From Arthrobacter citreus (lineage in GTDB: Bacteria > Bacillota > Bacilli > Bacillales > Bacillaceae_G): DNA of 64,000 nucleotides. Positions 25,933 to 35,584 of this stretch are shown piece by piece. The DNA is taken from assembly GCA_013200995.1 (NCBI GenBank), contig CP053688.1, positions 4,154,001 through 4,218,000 on the forward strand, written 5' to 3'. The position numbers and the translations under genes are program-made. How positions within the stretch are numbered: position 1 is the first letter of the stretch; every line of letters begins with the position of its first letter. The notes under the pieces are model-generated. The model saw only the letters and a program-made list of their open reading frames with translations, was not told where the DNA came from and did not search any database.

Positions 25933-26773
25933 AACAGTAAAAATTAAACAAGAAAACTATTATTTTGAAGGTGCTTTAGATCACTTTAATGAAAGAATTC
26001 GAGTTGATTACTACTTAGGTAACGTGTCGTTATTAATAGAGAGAGTAGAAAAACTAGCAAAAGAATATAAATATACAAAGTTAATAATTAAAGCAAGAAG
26101 TGAACACTTATATTCCTTCTTACAATCAGGGTATATGATTGAATCTGGACTGAAGGGATATTTTCAAGGAAGTGATGGTTACTTTGTTACGAAATATGCT
26201 AGCCAGGACAGAAGAAACAGTCTATATTGGGCTGCTGGAGATGACATTTTAGATGCTGTCTTAAAAAGTGATCGATCAAAAGAAAAAGTAATTCCTGATG
26301 AGTATGTTTTACGAAGAGCTGAAAAAAATGACTCAAAAAAACTAGCAAAACTTTATGATCAAGTTTTTAAAGTATATCCAACACCTTTAAATGAATCGAC
26401 TTATGTTGAAAAGACGATGGATGAAGGGACTATTTATTGGATTTACGAAAAAGAAGGGAAAATAGTGAGTGCAGCATCAGCTGAAATTGACTTCGGACAA
26501 AGAAATGCTGAGCTTACGAATTGTGCAACGCTTGAGGAGCATCGTAAGCATGGACTAATGAAGGAACTGATGAAGAAGCTAGAACAGGACTTAGTAAGCG
26601 AAGCTATTTATTGTTCATATACGATTGCGAGATCATTATCGTATGGAATGAATGCAGCCTTTCATCAATTAGGTTATATGTATACTGGAAGAATGACAAA
26701 CAACTGCTATATTTTTGATAAATTAGAAGATATGAACGTTTGGGTGAAAGATCTTTCGAAAGTAGTCTCTTAA
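25910..26773 (+). CDS. yodP: Beta-lysine N-acetyltransferase (GNAT family, AblB/YodP type)
   Basis: A 287-residue protein whose C-terminal half (~130-280) is a GNAT acetyltransferase: VLRRAEKNDSKKLAKLYDQVF, then the acetyl-CoA motif region ATLEEHRKHGLMKELM. The N-terminal half carries DHFNERIRVDYYLGN, seen in AblB-type proteins that acetylate beta-lysine on the terminal amino group. Position next to kamA supports this. The start is uncertain: ATG 25910 has GAGG 6 bp upstream, while ATG 25892 adds six residues but lacks a good ribosome binding site. The gene overlaps yodQ by about 20 bp. Confidence 0.83.
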   Translation: MKTKKYYETVKIKQENYYFEGALDHFNERIRVDYYLGNVSLLIERVEKLAKEYKYTKLIIKARSEHLYSFLQSGYMIESGLKGYFQGSDGYFVTKYASQDRRNSLYWAAGDDILDAVLKSDRSKEKVIPDEYVLRRAEKNDSKKLAKLYDQVFKVYPTPLNESTYVEKTMDEGTIYWIYEKEGKIVSAASAEIDFGQRNAELTNCATLEEHRKHGLMKELMKKLEQDLVSEAIYCSYTIARSLSYGMNAAFHQLGYMYTGRMTNNCYIFDKLEDMNVWVKDLSKVVS

Positions 26774-26780
26774 TGTCAAA

Positions 26781-26820
26781 CTGCCGAAAATTAAGCGTGA
26801 AATTGCCAAGTTTTCGGCGG
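26781..26820 (+). promoter_or_regulatory. Hairpin between yodP and kamR
   Basis: GCCGAAAA pairs with TTTTCGGC without a T-run. It may stabilise the upstream message or reduce kamR translation. Confidence 0.4.
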
Positions 26821-26838
26821 TGAAAGGAAGGGTAGAAA

Positions 26839-28230
26839 ATGAACGCAACAATTCCAACTAATCAAATGATTAGTGCCATATTAAATAGTATCGATGAATC
26901 AATTCACGCAGTCGACAATAATGGAATGACTATATTTTATAATCAAGTTGCGGCTGACCATGATGGAGTTTCAGTTGAAGAGGTTCTAGGAAAGCATGTG
27001 CTAGAAGCTTTCCCTTCTTTAACAAAAGAAACAAGCACCCTACTGAAGGTACTAGAAACAAGGCAAGCGATTATTCAACAGCCCCAACGCTATGAGAATA
27101 TTAAGGGCCAATACATTGATACAGTTAATACGACTATTCCTATTATTTTGGATGATCAGCTTATAGGTGCGGTTGAAATTGCAAAGGATTATTCCACCAT
27201 TAAATCACTTGGAGAAAAAGTTTTAGATTTACAAGCGAGAATTAAACCGCAAGTTAAGCAAGGTAAAGCGAAACAAATTCATTCCTATACGATCTCAGAT
27301 ATATTAACGGATGATCCAGCTTTAATGGTGGTTAAAAATCAAGTTGAGAAGGTGGCAAATGCTGATTCTGCCGTACTTGTAGTCGGTGAAACTGGTACTG
27401 GAAAAGAACTTTTCGTCCAGTCAATTCACCACTGTTCAAGTAGAAGTGAAGCCCCTTTTATAGCTCAAAACTGTGCTGCGCTACCAGAATCATTACTAGA
27501 AAGTATATTATTTGGTACAACAAAAGGCAGTTATACGGGAGCTATCGATCGAGCGGGATTATTTGAACTAGCCGATTGCGGTAGCTTATTTTTAGATGAA
27601 CTTAATTCCATGCCTTTAGAGCTCCAAGCCAAGCTACTAAGAGTTCTAGAGGATGGCGTAGTTCGCCGAATAGGTGATCAAAAGACTCGGAAAGTGAATG
27701 TGAGAGTAATCGCTGCAATTAATGAATCGCCGTTAGACTGCGTTCAAAATGGCATTATGCGACCGGATTTATATTATCGACTGAATGTATTTTCATTGTT
27801 CATCCCACCTTTAAGAGAAAGGAATTATGATATAGAATTACTGACATCCCATTTTGTCGAGCAATTTAATGAACGCTTCTCGAAGAACGTTCGTAATGTA
27901 GAGCATACGGTATTTAAATTATTTCACCAGTATAATTGGCCTGGGAATGTCCGTGAACTAAAGCATACGATTGAACATGCTATGATTATGGCGGAAGGGC
28001 ATACGCTAACTGTTAAACATCTTCCAATACAATTGCAACAAATTAAGAAAAGTACTGAAACAAAAGGAGGAGTTCAGCCATTACGTTCGGCAATGCAGGA
28101 AATGGAAATTTCACTTATAAAACAAGCATTGTTGCAAACTAACGCTAATATTCAACAAGCTGCAGCACTTCTAGAAATACCTAGGCAGACTCTTCAGTAT
28201 AAGATTCAAAAGTTAAATATTTTAGTATAA
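26839..28230 (+). CDS. kamR: Sigma-54-dependent activator of kamA (RocR/KamR type)
   Basis: A 463-residue bacterial enhancer-binding protein: N-terminal PAS sensor (~10-120), AAA+ domain (~155-390) and C-terminal Fis-type helix-turn-helix (~430-463, [20 protein letters not shown]). Walker A is GETGTGKE and Walker B is LFLDEL. The sigma-54-contacting loop reads GSYTGA rather than GAFTGA, a variation also typical of RocR-like proteins. In B. thuringiensis the same gene next to kamA (KamR) activates kamA with sigma-54. A -24/-12 promoter indeed precedes kamA here (28433). GGAAGGG before ATG 26839. Confidence 0.88.
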   Translation: MNATIPTNQMISAILNSIDESIHAVDNNGMTIFYNQVAADHDGVSVEEVLGKHVLEAFPSLTKETSTLLKVLETRQAIIQQPQRYENIKGQYIDTVNTTIPIILDDQLIGAVEIAKDYSTIKSLGEKVLDLQARIKPQVKQGKAKQIHSYTISDILTDDPALMVVKNQVEKVANADSAVLVVGETGTGKELFVQSIHHCSSRSEAPFIAQNCAALPESLLESILFGTTKGSYTGAIDRAGLFELADCGSLFLDELNSMPLELQAKLLRVLEDGVVRRIGDQKTRKVNVRVIAAINESPLDCVQNGIMRPDLYYRLNVFSLFIPPLRERNYDIELLTSHFVEQFNERFSKNVRNVEHTVFKLFHQYNWPGNVRELKHTIEHAMIMAEGHTLTVKHLPIQLQQIKKSTETKGGVQPLRSAMQEMEISLIKQALLQTNANIQQAAALLEIPRQTLQYKIQKLNILV

Positions 28231-28282
28231 ATCTTGTTTAATACCATTTGAAAATCATAGTTTTATAACTGTATTTATTAGC

Positions 28283-28310
28283 CAAGCCGCCTAAATTTAG
28301 GCGGTTTTAC
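28283..28310 (+). terminator. Terminator after kamR
   Basis: A perfect CCGCCTAAATTTAGGCGG palindromic stem is followed by T4. Confidence 0.75.
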
Positions 28311-28432
28311 TATTGTTGTGGCATGTTTCAATTAATACTCGCTTTGAGTTTTAACGGAAAAAAATAAAATAACAGGCTGAATAGTTTGAATTTTCTATAT
28401 TTGTAGCGCTTTGGTTAAATAATTGTAAATTT

Positions 28433-28450
28433 TTGGCACGGCTCTTGCTT
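28433..28450 (+). promoter_or_regulatory. Sigma-54 promoter of kamA
   Basis: TTGGCACGGCTCTTGCTT: GG and GC elements at exact -24/-12 spacing, 37 bp before the kamA start. Confidence 0.92.
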
Positions 28451-28486
28451 TATATAAAAACAAACAGTTTGAAAGGGGATGTAAGT

Positions 28487-29923
28487 ATGGTAAATGCAGT
28501 CTATGCTCCAAAAAGACACTGGAAAGAAATTGAATTGTGGAAAGATGTAACAGATGAACAATGGAATGATTGGGTTTGGCAACTTACAAACACCATCAAA
28601 TCATTGGATGAGTTAAAACAAATAATTAACCTCACGCCAGAAGAAGAAGATGGAGTAAGAATTGCGACAAAGACAATTCCACTAAATATTACTCCATATT
28701 ATGCGTCATTAATGAATCCGGATGACCCACGTTGTCCTGTTCGTATGCAATCAGTTCCGATCTCTGCGGAGATTCATAAAACTAAGTATGATTTAGAAGA
28801 CCCTCTTCATGAAGATGAAGATTCGCCAGTACCAGGATTAACACATCGTTATCCAGATCGCGTTTTATTTTTAGTAACAAATCAATGTTCAATGTACTGT
28901 CGTTATTGCACTAGACGTAGGTTTTCAGGGCAAATCGGAATGGGAGTGCCGAAGAAACAACTTGATGCTGCTATTAATTACATTAGCAAAACTCCTCAAG
29001 TGCGAGATGTCCTAATTTCAGGGGGAGACGGTCTTTTAATTAACGATAATATTTTAGAGTACATCTTAAAAAATTTACGAGAGATTCCACATGTGGAAAT
29101 TATCCGTATCGGTACAAGAGCACCTGTAGTTTTCCCACAACGTATCACTGAAAACCTTTGTAACATTTTAAAGAAATATCATCCAGTTTGGCTAAATACT
29201 CACTTTAATACTTCAATTGAAATTACAGAGGAATCGAAACGAGCTTGCGAAATGCTAGCTAATGCTGGTGTACCGTTAGGAAATCAAGCTGTAATCTTGG
29301 CTGGAATTAATGACAGTGTACCAATCATGAAAAAACTAATGCATGATTTAGTTAAAATTCGAGTTCGTCCATATTATATTTATCAATGTGATTTATCAGA
29401 AGGAATTGGTCATTTCCGTGCTCCTGTATCAAAAGGATTAGAAATTATGGAAGGTCTAAGAGGCCATACTTCAGGATATGCAGTACCAACATTTGTAGTA
29501 GACGCTCCAGGTGGTGGAGGGAAAATTGCTCTCCAACCGAATTACTTAATTTCACAAAGTGCGGATAAAGTTGTACTTCGTAATTTTGAAGGTGTAATTA
29601 CTACTTATCCAGAGCCACAAAATTATGTACCAGGTAGAGCAGAAGCATACTTTAAAGAAATTTATCCTAATATGGAAGAAAAACGTTCCAATGCAGGAAT
29701 TGCAGGATTGATGAATGAAACAAAATTCAATCTTGTACCAGAAGGATTACAACGTATGGAAGCTCGTAAAACATATACGACAAACCCAGAGCATGCTTCT
29801 TTAAAAGATAAACGTGAAAAACGTGACGAATTAAAAGAAAAGAAATTTCAAGCACAGCTTACAAAAATTCAAGTTAGTGAAAAGCTAGTAGCGAGTGCAC
29901 CCACAAAAGGTGAAGCTGAATGA
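28487..29923 (+). CDS. kamA: L-lysine 2,3-aminomutase
   Basis: A 478-residue radical-SAM enzyme, the normal length for the family. The iron-sulfur cysteines are Cys134-x3-Cys138-x2-Cys141 (QCSMYCRYC) and the PLP lysine lies in APGGGGK. It converts L-lysine to L-beta-lysine using S-adenosylmethionine, PLP and a [4Fe-4S] cluster; it is oxygen-sensitive in vitro. The true start is ATG 28487 (MVNAVYAPKRHW) behind GAAAGGGG; a longer frame from 28433 would overlap the sigma-54 promoter. Overlaps yokU by 4 bp. It commits lysine to the yodPQRST pathway. Confidence 0.95.
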   Translation: MVNAVYAPKRHWKEIELWKDVTDEQWNDWVWQLTNTIKSLDELKQIINLTPEEEDGVRIATKTIPLNITPYYASLMNPDDPRCPVRMQSVPISAEIHKTKYDLEDPLHEDEDSPVPGLTHRYPDRVLFLVTNQCSMYCRYCTRRRFSGQIGMGVPKKQLDAAINYISKTPQVRDVLISGGDGLLINDNILEYILKNLREIPHVEIIRIGTRAPVVFPQRITENLCNILKKYHPVWLNTHFNTSIEITEESKRACEMLANAGVPLGNQAVILAGINDSVPIMKKLMHDLVKIRVRPYYIYQCDLSEGIGHFRAPVSKGLEIMEGLRGHTSGYAVPTFVVDAPGGGGKIALQPNYLISQSADKVVLRNFEGVITTYPEPQNYVPGRAEAYFKEIYPNMEEKRSNAGIAGLMNETKFNLVPEGLQRMEARKTYTTNPEHASLKDKREKRDELKEKKFQAQLTKIQVSEKLVASAPTKGEAE

Positions 29924-30201
29924 TGACATGTCAGTGGTGTGAATCAGCTAACATAGTCGAATCAACAAATACGGTCTACTGGGAGCTTCCTGATGGAACG
30001 AAGGCAATTGAGATTAAAGAAACACCATGTGTTATATGCCAGAATTGTAATATAACTTATCAAACAGAAGATACAGTTGGTGCAATTGAGGAGCAATTAT
30101 ATTTAATTAATACGAAACTTATTGAAAAAACACTTTCATTTCAAGAGTTAATACAGCAACCACGTTTATTAAAGAAAAATTATTTTGATTTTTCCCTATA
30201 A
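29920..30201 (+). CDS. yokU: YokU-family zinc-ribbon protein
   Basis: A 93-residue protein with an N-terminal CQWC pair and a second CVICQNC pair, giving a likely zinc ribbon. It resembles small YokU-like proteins often found directly after kamA in Bacillus. The start overlaps the kamA stop (ATGA), so the two are translationally coupled. Function unknown; a role in regulating or assembling the aminomutase is only a guess. Confidence 0.75.
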   Translation: MMTCQWCESANIVESTNTVYWELPDGTKAIEIKETPCVICQNCNITYQTEDTVGAIEEQLYLINTKLIEKTLSFQELIQQPRLLKKNYFDFSL

Positions 30202-30237
30202 AAAAATGAGAAGCGACTATTCGCTTCTCATTTTCTC
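30202..30237 (+). terminator. Terminator after yokU
   Basis: The stem AAAATGAGAAGCGA / TCGCTTCTCATTTT, with a short loop, is followed by a T-run. Confidence 0.88.
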
Positions 30238-30357
30238 TAATTATTGAACTTTTAATTTATCGTAATTCATTTCTTTCCTTAAACCTGCAGCTGAAAATTT
30301 CAAAAAAGCTAAGAAAAAATTATCTAATCCCAAAAACGACTGAAAAGGAGTATTTTA

Positions 30358-31836
30358 ATGAAAAATACGGTAAATACAATAACAGTCATTGATCCTCAGG
30401 ATCAAATTCCTTCTATACCCCAAGAATTAAAGCGTGGTTTAAAATCTCGTCATATTACAATGATTTCACTAGGAGGAACAATTGGAACAGGTCTGTTTTT
30501 AGCGAGTGGAGGTGCGATCCATAACGCAGGACCTGGTGGGGTTCTTGTTGCTTATGCTGCGATTGGAATTATGGTGTACTTTTTAATGACAAGCCTTGCA
30601 GAAATGGCTACATATATGCCGGTTGCAGGTTCATTTAGTACATACGCAACTAAATTCGTCGATCCTGCTCTTGGTTTTGCACTCGGATGGAATTACTGGT
30701 ATAACTGGGCAATTACAATCGCTGCTGAGCTAGCTGCCGTAACGATGATTATGAAATTTTGGCTACCACATACGTCGTCACTGCTATGGAGTTCATTGTT
30801 TTTAGCGATTATTTTTCTTCTAAACTATTTATCTGTCAAAGGCTTTGGGGAATCTGAATATTGGTTTTCTTTAATAAAAATTGTTACAGTAATCATTTTT
30901 TTAGTGGCAGGATTTTTAATGATTTTTGGAATTATTGGTGGACAAGCAGTAGGGTTTAAAAATTTTACTGCAGGAGATGCTCCATTTCATGGAGGATTCA
31001 TGGCGACACTCGGCATTTTTATGGCAGCTGGTTTTTCTTTTCAAGGTACAGAGCTATTAGGTGTAGCAGCAGGAGAAAGCGAAGATCCTAAGCGAAATAT
31101 TCCTCGTGCAGCTCGTCAAATATTTTGGCGCATTTTATTATTTTACGTGCTATCTGTATTTGTCATTGGACTATTAATACCATATACAAATCATAATTTA
31201 GCCAGCGGCGATGTAGCTGTCAGCCCATTTACGCTAGTTTTTGATAAAGCGGGAATTGCTTTTGCAGCTTCTGTAATGAATGCCGTCATATTAACTGCGG
31301 TTTTATCTGCTGGTAATTCTGGAATGTACGCTTCAACCCGTATGTTATGGGACATGGCTCGTCAAGGAAAAGCTCCAAAGGCTTTTAGTAAATTAAATAA
31401 GAGAGGTGTACCTGTTAATGCTTTACTAATAACAGCGGCAGTTGGTACTTTAGCGTTTTTAGCCTCTCTTTATGGTGACGGAGTTGTTTATGTCTGGCTA
31501 CTTAATGCTTCAGGAATGTCTGGTTTCATTGCCTGGCTTGGCATAGCTATTTGTCACTACCGATTCCGCAAAGCTTTTGTAGCACAAGGGAAGGATCTAA
31601 ATGTTCTTCCATATAGAGCGAAATGGTTCCCGTTTGGTCCTTTATTTGCATTTGTTCTTTGTGGAATCGTAATACTTGGTCAAAATTACTCAGCATTTAT
31701 GGGAAAAACGATTGATTGGAATGGTGTACTTGTTTCCTATATTGGATTGCCATTTTTCCTTGTTTTATGGCTTGGTTATAAGCTAATTAAAAGGACAAAA
31801 ATTGTTCATCTTACTGAATGTGATTTAGAGAATTAA
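30358..31836 (+). CDS. AAT-family amino acid permease, probable lysine importer
   Basis: A 492-residue, 12-helix permease of the amino acid transporter (AAT) subfamily. Signature segments: GLKSRHITMISLGGTIGTGLFLASG and the loop LLGVAAGESEDPKRNIPRA. The overall sequence most resembles LysP. Its position right after kamA and yokU fits lysine uptake for the pathway. AAAAGGAG 7 bp before ATG 30358. No clear sigma-54 promoter precedes it. A different basic amino acid remains possible. Confidence 0.83.
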   Translation: MKNTVNTITVIDPQDQIPSIPQELKRGLKSRHITMISLGGTIGTGLFLASGGAIHNAGPGGVLVAYAAIGIMVYFLMTSLAEMATYMPVAGSFSTYATKFVDPALGFALGWNYWYNWAITIAAELAAVTMIMKFWLPHTSSLLWSSLFLAIIFLLNYLSVKGFGESEYWFSLIKIVTVIIFLVAGFLMIFGIIGGQAVGFKNFTAGDAPFHGGFMATLGIFMAAGFSFQGTELLGVAAGESEDPKRNIPRAARQIFWRILLFYVLSVFVIGLLIPYTNHNLASGDVAVSPFTLVFDKAGIAFAASVMNAVILTAVLSAGNSGMYASTRMLWDMARQGKAPKAFSKLNKRGVPVNALLITAAVGTLAFLASLYGDGVVYVWLLNASGMSGFIAWLGIAICHYRFRKAFVAQGKDLNVLPYRAKWFPFGPLFAFVLCGIVILGQNYSAFMGKTIDWNGVLVSYIGLPFFLVLWLGYKLIKRTKIVHLTECDLEN

Positions 31837-31888
31837 ACACAGAATTATGTAAATAGTAATGGGCTTTCTACTAAGTAATAAATAGATT

Positions 31889-31929
31889 GGAGATGTAATT
31901 CGCAACTAGAATTTACATCTCTTTTTTTA
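31889..31929 (+). terminator. Terminator after the lysine permease gene
   Basis: GAGATGTAA / TTACATCTC stem followed by T7. Confidence 0.88.
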
Positions 31930-32053
31930 TTACAAAAATATTACAAATTTTACCTTTGGAGTTTAAATGTGTAACATTTATAATATAATTTGGATGGTTA
32001 AAAAAATTATAAATTTTCTGTCTTAAATAGTTAACATTAGGGGGATTTTTAAA

Positions 32054-34069
32054 GTGAAGAATCAAGTTCTATCTGTTCGAAAGGTTTTATCTGCTTCTCT
32101 TGTAGCGACATTATTAGCAACAACATCGGTGGGTTCATCTGCTTATGCAGCATCAAAAAAAGTTTACGCTACTAGAGCTGTAAATACTTTTGAAAGCGCT
32201 GGCATGCCTAAGAAATCATCTGATGAAAAAAGAATTGCATCATTAGAATCTTCGGCAAAAAAAGAAGTAGCAAAATTAGGGAAGAATTATCGTACTTTAA
32301 AAGGAAGATTAACGAATCGAATTAAGAATCAACATAATAAAGTAGTAGCTTATGAGGTTTCAGAAGATAAAGTAGAAAAAAATGCAACGAATGCACTTAA
32401 AGTATTCCAATCATTTGAAGGGAAAGTAACAGCTAAAACAACGAGTAGTGAAGTGACTGCTCAATATAACACAGCTTTAAAGATTATTAATAGCTTAAAA
32501 TATTCAGATGTGAAAGCTTCATACATCTCAAAGCTAAATGCTACAAAAACTAAAATAAATGCAAAAATTGCTGGTTTACAAGTTGCTAGCATCAGTAAAG
32601 TTAATGACATTACAGTTTATGAAGGTAATAAAGTAACCCTTCCAAAAACAGTAGAAGTAAAACTAGTTAACGGCCAGAAATTAACTAAATCAGTTGTTTG
32701 GAACACAAATGGCGTAAACTTTAGTAAAGCTGGAATTTATACTATTACAGGTACTGTAACTGATGTTAATAAGAAGGTAACAGTGAAAGTGACCGTTTCT
32801 GCACCGGTTAAAGTTTCGAATCCTACAGAATTCTTACAAACACAAGATTTTGGCTATTGGGAAGATGCAGGTGAAGGTCGCGCAGCATATAATGTAGGAT
32901 TTAAATTGAATTTAGCTAAATTACCATACATAAAAATTAAAGAAATTCAGATTTCATTAGTAGATAAAAACGGAAAAACGATAGCATCTAGAACGGCTAC
33001 TGGAAGTCAAATTTTAAAATTACAATCAGATGATCAAACATATGGTGGACTTGATGGACAGTTAAGTGCAGCTTTTACCCAAAGAGACGCAGCAGCAACA
33101 AATGAATGGTGGACAAGTACGGCATTTGACTTCTCAACACCAGCTAAAGCAGTCATTACAATTAAGGATACAGAAAATAAGCTTTATTCAGTTGAAAACA
33201 ACAATCCAACAGGAATACCTACAGGACCAGTAGCGAATTCAGAGAGCTTCGTTCAAACGCAAGACTTTGGCTATTGGGAAGATGCGGGTAATGGCCGCCC
33301 AGCATATAATGTGGGATTTAAGTTAGATTTAGCGAAACTACCATATAATATGATTAAAGAAATCAATGTAGCTTTAGTTGATCAAGACGGGAAAACTTTA
33401 GCGCAAAGAACGGCTACTGGAAATCAAATTAAACAATTACAAGCAGATGATGTAACATATGGTGGACTTGATGGACAGTTAAGTGCAGCGTTTATTCAAA
33501 GAGATGATGCAGCAGCAAACGGATGGTGGACAAGCTCAGCTTATGATTTTACAGAACCAACAAAAGCAGTGATTACAATAAAAGATAAAGATAATAAAAT
33601 TTATTTAGTTGAAAATAACAATCCAACTGGAATACATACAGGACCAGTAGCGAATTCAGAAAGCTTCGTTCAACCACAAGATTTTGGTTATTGGAATAAC
33701 TATGATGGAAAAGGTAATTCAGCATACAATGTAGGATTTAAACTAGATTTATCAAAATTACCATATAATATGATTAAAGAAATAAAAATTATGCTTGAAG
33801 ATGAAAATGGTAATAGTATTGCGACTAAAACAGCAACAGGAAATCAAATTCTGAAGCTGCAAGCAGATGATGTAACATATGGTGGACTTGATGGACAATT
33901 AAGCACAGCGTTTATCAAGCAAGAGGCAGCAGCGACAAGTGAGTGGTGGACAAGTTCAACTTACGATTTTTCTGTACCAAAAAAAGTAGTGATTCAAATT
34001 ACTGATAAAGATCAAAAGAAATATGTAGTTGAAAATAGTAATCCTACTGGAGTTCCAGTATTAGAATAG
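32054..34069 (+). CDS. Secreted protein with Ig-like domain and three 139-residue tandem repeats
   Basis: A 671-residue protein with a Sec signal peptide (KVLSASLVATLLATTSVGSS...AYA, cleavage near residue 32). A Lys-rich helical region follows (~50-175), then a Big/Ig-like domain (~178-250). Three repeats start at residues ~259, 398 and 537. Each contains QDFGYW, AYNVGFKL, a TATG.QI motif, YGGLDGQLS, a WWTS pair of Trp, and ends ENNNPTG. No LPXTG or membrane anchor is seen, so it is free or bound by the N-terminal part. The repeat looks like a compact beta-rich carbohydrate- or surface-binding module, but I do not recognise it. GTG start at 32054 behind AGGGGG. Confidence 0.8.
   Translation: MKNQVLSVRKVLSASLVATLLATTSVGSSAYAASKKVYATRAVNTFESAGMPKKSSDEKRIASLESSAKKEVAKLGKNYRTLKGRLTNRIKNQHNKVVAYEVSEDKVEKNATNALKVFQSFEGKVTAKTTSSEVTAQYNTALKIINSLKYSDVKASYISKLNATKTKINAKIAGLQVASISKVNDITVYEGNKVTLPKTVEVKLVNGQKLTKSVVWNTNGVNFSKAGIYTITGTVTDVNKKVTVKVTVSAPVKVSNPTEFLQTQDFGYWEDAGEGRAAYNVGFKLNLAKLPYIKIKEIQISLVDKNGKTIASRTATGSQILKLQSDDQTYGGLDGQLSAAFTQRDAAATNEWWTSTAFDFSTPAKAVITIKDTENKLYSVENNNPTGIPTGPVANSESFVQTQDFGYWEDAGNGRPAYNVGFKLDLAKLPYNMIKEINVALVDQDGKTLAQRTATGNQIKQLQADDVTYGGLDGQLSAAFIQRDDAAANGWWTSSAYDFTEPTKAVITIKDKDNKIYLVENNNPTGIHTGPVANSESFVQPQDFGYWNNYDGKGNSAYNVGFKLDLSKLPYNMIKEIKIMLEDENGNSIATKTATGNQILKLQADDVTYGGLDGQLSTAFIKQEAAATSEWWTSSTYDFSVPKKVVIQITDKDQKKYVVENSNPTGVPVLE
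32828..34066 (+). repeat. Three tandem 417-bp repeats inside the secreted protein gene
   Basis: Units begin at about 32828, 33245 and 33662, spaced exactly 417 bp. Units 1-2 and 2-3 share long near-identical blocks (ACATATGGTGGACTTGATGG in each). Confidence 0.85.
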
Positions 34070-34277
34070 GATAAGATAATTCGTAAGACCCACTAGGTAA
34101 AAAGTATAAATATTCAAAAATACAAATCTATAAAAGTTGGAGAATAATAGAGTACTGTTTATTCTCTAATTCCTAATTATGGCTTTTATTGGTAAAGTAG
34201 ACTAGTTAAAAATACCCTAGTATTCAAGGGGGAGAAGGATTATTTCCTCTCTTGGAATCAAAAAATAAAAAATATCT
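34070..34277. other. Intergenic region after the secreted protein gene
   Basis: It contains a weak hairpin (GAGAATAA / TTTATTCTC, about 34140-34171) that may terminate the secreted protein gene. No convincing ORF: a GGGGGAG at 34229 is not followed by a usable start. Confidence 0.45.
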
Positions 34278-34306
34278 TGTTTATATATACAATATTTTTT
34301 ATAATT
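34278..34306 (+). promoter_or_regulatory. Sigma-A promoter of licT
   Basis: TTGTTT, a 17-bp spacer, TATAAT, about 20 bp upstream of RAT 1. Confidence 0.65.
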
Positions 34307-34327
34307 ATTTTTATCTTATAAATAATA

Positions 34328-34407
34328 GGATTGTTACTGTTAAGCAGGCAAAACCTAAATAATCAATGTCTTAGTGTAGATATTGGTTATTTAGGTTATT
34401 TTTATTT
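34328..34407 (+). promoter_or_regulatory. RAT antiterminator site 1 with overlapping terminator (licT leader)
   Basis: The RAT site (34328-34355) carries GGATTGTTACTG and GCAGGCAAAACC. The terminator AACCTAAATAA / TTATTTAGGTT with T-run overlaps its 3' end. This is the classic BglG/LicT arrangement, so the antiterminator gene regulates itself. Confidence 0.93.
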
Positions 34408-34506
34408 ATAGATGATGATGTAGTAAAATTGACCTGTAAAAAGGGAAGATATAGTATAGATAATAAATGGTTTAGCAAACAATCCGTCACAAGAGGGGTG
34501 AGATAG

Positions 34507-35340
34507 ATGATAATCCATAAAGTAATTAACAACAATGTAGTAAGTGTTTTAAACGAACAAAATAAAGAAATGGTTGTGATGGGACGAGGGCTTGCTTTTA
34601 AGAAAAAACCAGGCGATCTAGTTGATGAGCAATTGATTGAAAAGGTTTTCAAACTAGAAAATAAGGACTTATCGGAGCATTTTAAAAAATTACTTGAAGA
34701 AATTCCTTTAAAATATATGGATCTATCTGATGAAATTATCAGTTTTGCAAAAGAAACATTAGGAAAAAAATTAAATGAGAGCATTTATGTATCACTAACT
34801 GATCATATCCATTTTGCATTACACAGACAAAAAAATGGAATGGAAATTAAGAATCCTTTACTTTGGGAAGTCAAACGACTTTATAAAGAAGAATTTGTGG
34901 TAGGTAAACACGCACTAAATATTATTGAGCAAAAAACGGGTATTCGCTTACCAGAGGATGAGGCAGGTTTTATTGCTTTGCATGTGGTAAATGCGGAATT
35001 GAATGAGGAAATGACGAACATTGTAAATATTACAAAGTTTATTCAAGAAATCCTTACAGTTGTTAAATACCATTTTAAAATTGAATTCGATGAGGAATCA
35101 CTAAACTATTATCGATTTATCACTCATCTTAAATTCTTTGCTCAAAGAATCTTTAGTAAAACTTATTTAAATAATGAAGAGGACTTTTTATTTAATACGA
35201 TTAAAGAGAAATATAAAGATGCTTCTAACTGTACAGAAAAGATTACGGATTTTGTATTGAAAAAATATGAATATGAATTAAGTACGGAAGAAAAGCTTTA
35301 TCTTACAATTCACATTGCTCGTGTTGTAAATCGAAATTAA
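34507..35340 (+). CDS. licT: BglG/LicT-family transcriptional antiterminator
   Basis: A 277-residue protein: RNA-binding CAT domain (1-~56; VINNNVVSVLNEQNKEMVVMG), PRD1 (~65-170) and PRD2 (~171-277). PTS-phosphorylated His positions are visible in TDHIHFAL, LHVVNAE, ITHLKFF and TIHIARVV. It binds the three RAT sites in this region and prevents termination when a beta-glucoside is present and EIIBgl no longer phosphorylates it. GAGGGGTGAG before ATG 34507. Confidence 0.93.
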   Translation: MIIHKVINNNVVSVLNEQNKEMVVMGRGLAFKKKPGDLVDEQLIEKVFKLENKDLSEHFKKLLEEIPLKYMDLSDEIISFAKETLGKKLNESIYVSLTDHIHFALHRQKNGMEIKNPLLWEVKRLYKEEFVVGKHALNIIEQKTGIRLPEDEAGFIALHVVNAELNEEMTNIVNITKFIQEILTVVKYHFKIEFDEESLNYYRFITHLKFFAQRIFSKTYLNNEEDFLFNTIKEKYKDASNCTEKITDFVLKKYEYELSTEEKLYLTIHIARVVNRN

Positions 35341-35346
35341 TTTTAC

Positions 35347-35383
35347 TGAAAGCGTTGACATGATTAATATACAATGATAATAT
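35347..35383 (+). promoter_or_regulatory. cre box overlapping the bgl operon promoter
   Basis: TGAAAGCGTTGACA (35347-35360) fits the CcpA cre consensus. Its end is the -35 TTGACA (35355-35360), followed by a 17-bp spacer and TAATAT (35378-35383). CcpA would block this promoter on glucose. Confidence 0.87.
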
Positions 35384-35410
35384 TAAGGTATCAATTAAAT
35401 ACATCCGATA

Positions 35411-35490
35411 GGATTGTTACTGGTCGTGCAGGCAAAACCTAAATTGTCGTTTCTAATGTTATTTTAGAGACGTACAGTTTAGGTTTTTTG
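35411..35490 (+). promoter_or_regulatory. RAT antiterminator site 2 with terminator
   Basis: RAT at 35411-35439 (GGATTGTTACTGG...GCAGGCAAAACC) overlaps a long stem starting AAACCTAAA and ending TTTAGGTTTTTT. First of two in the bglP leader. Confidence 0.93.
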
Positions 35491-35584
35491 TTTTCTTGAG
35501 CCACTTTTGATCCGGACAAAGGCAGTCAGGAAGGCCAGTTTGCTTAATAATTGTATTTGATTTAAAATTTAATAATTTATTTCA

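Noticed and set aside
28433..28486. N-terminal extension of KamA from 28433.
   Set aside because: The segment is the -24/-12 promoter and untranslated leader; ATG 28487 has a proper ribosome binding site and matches family length.
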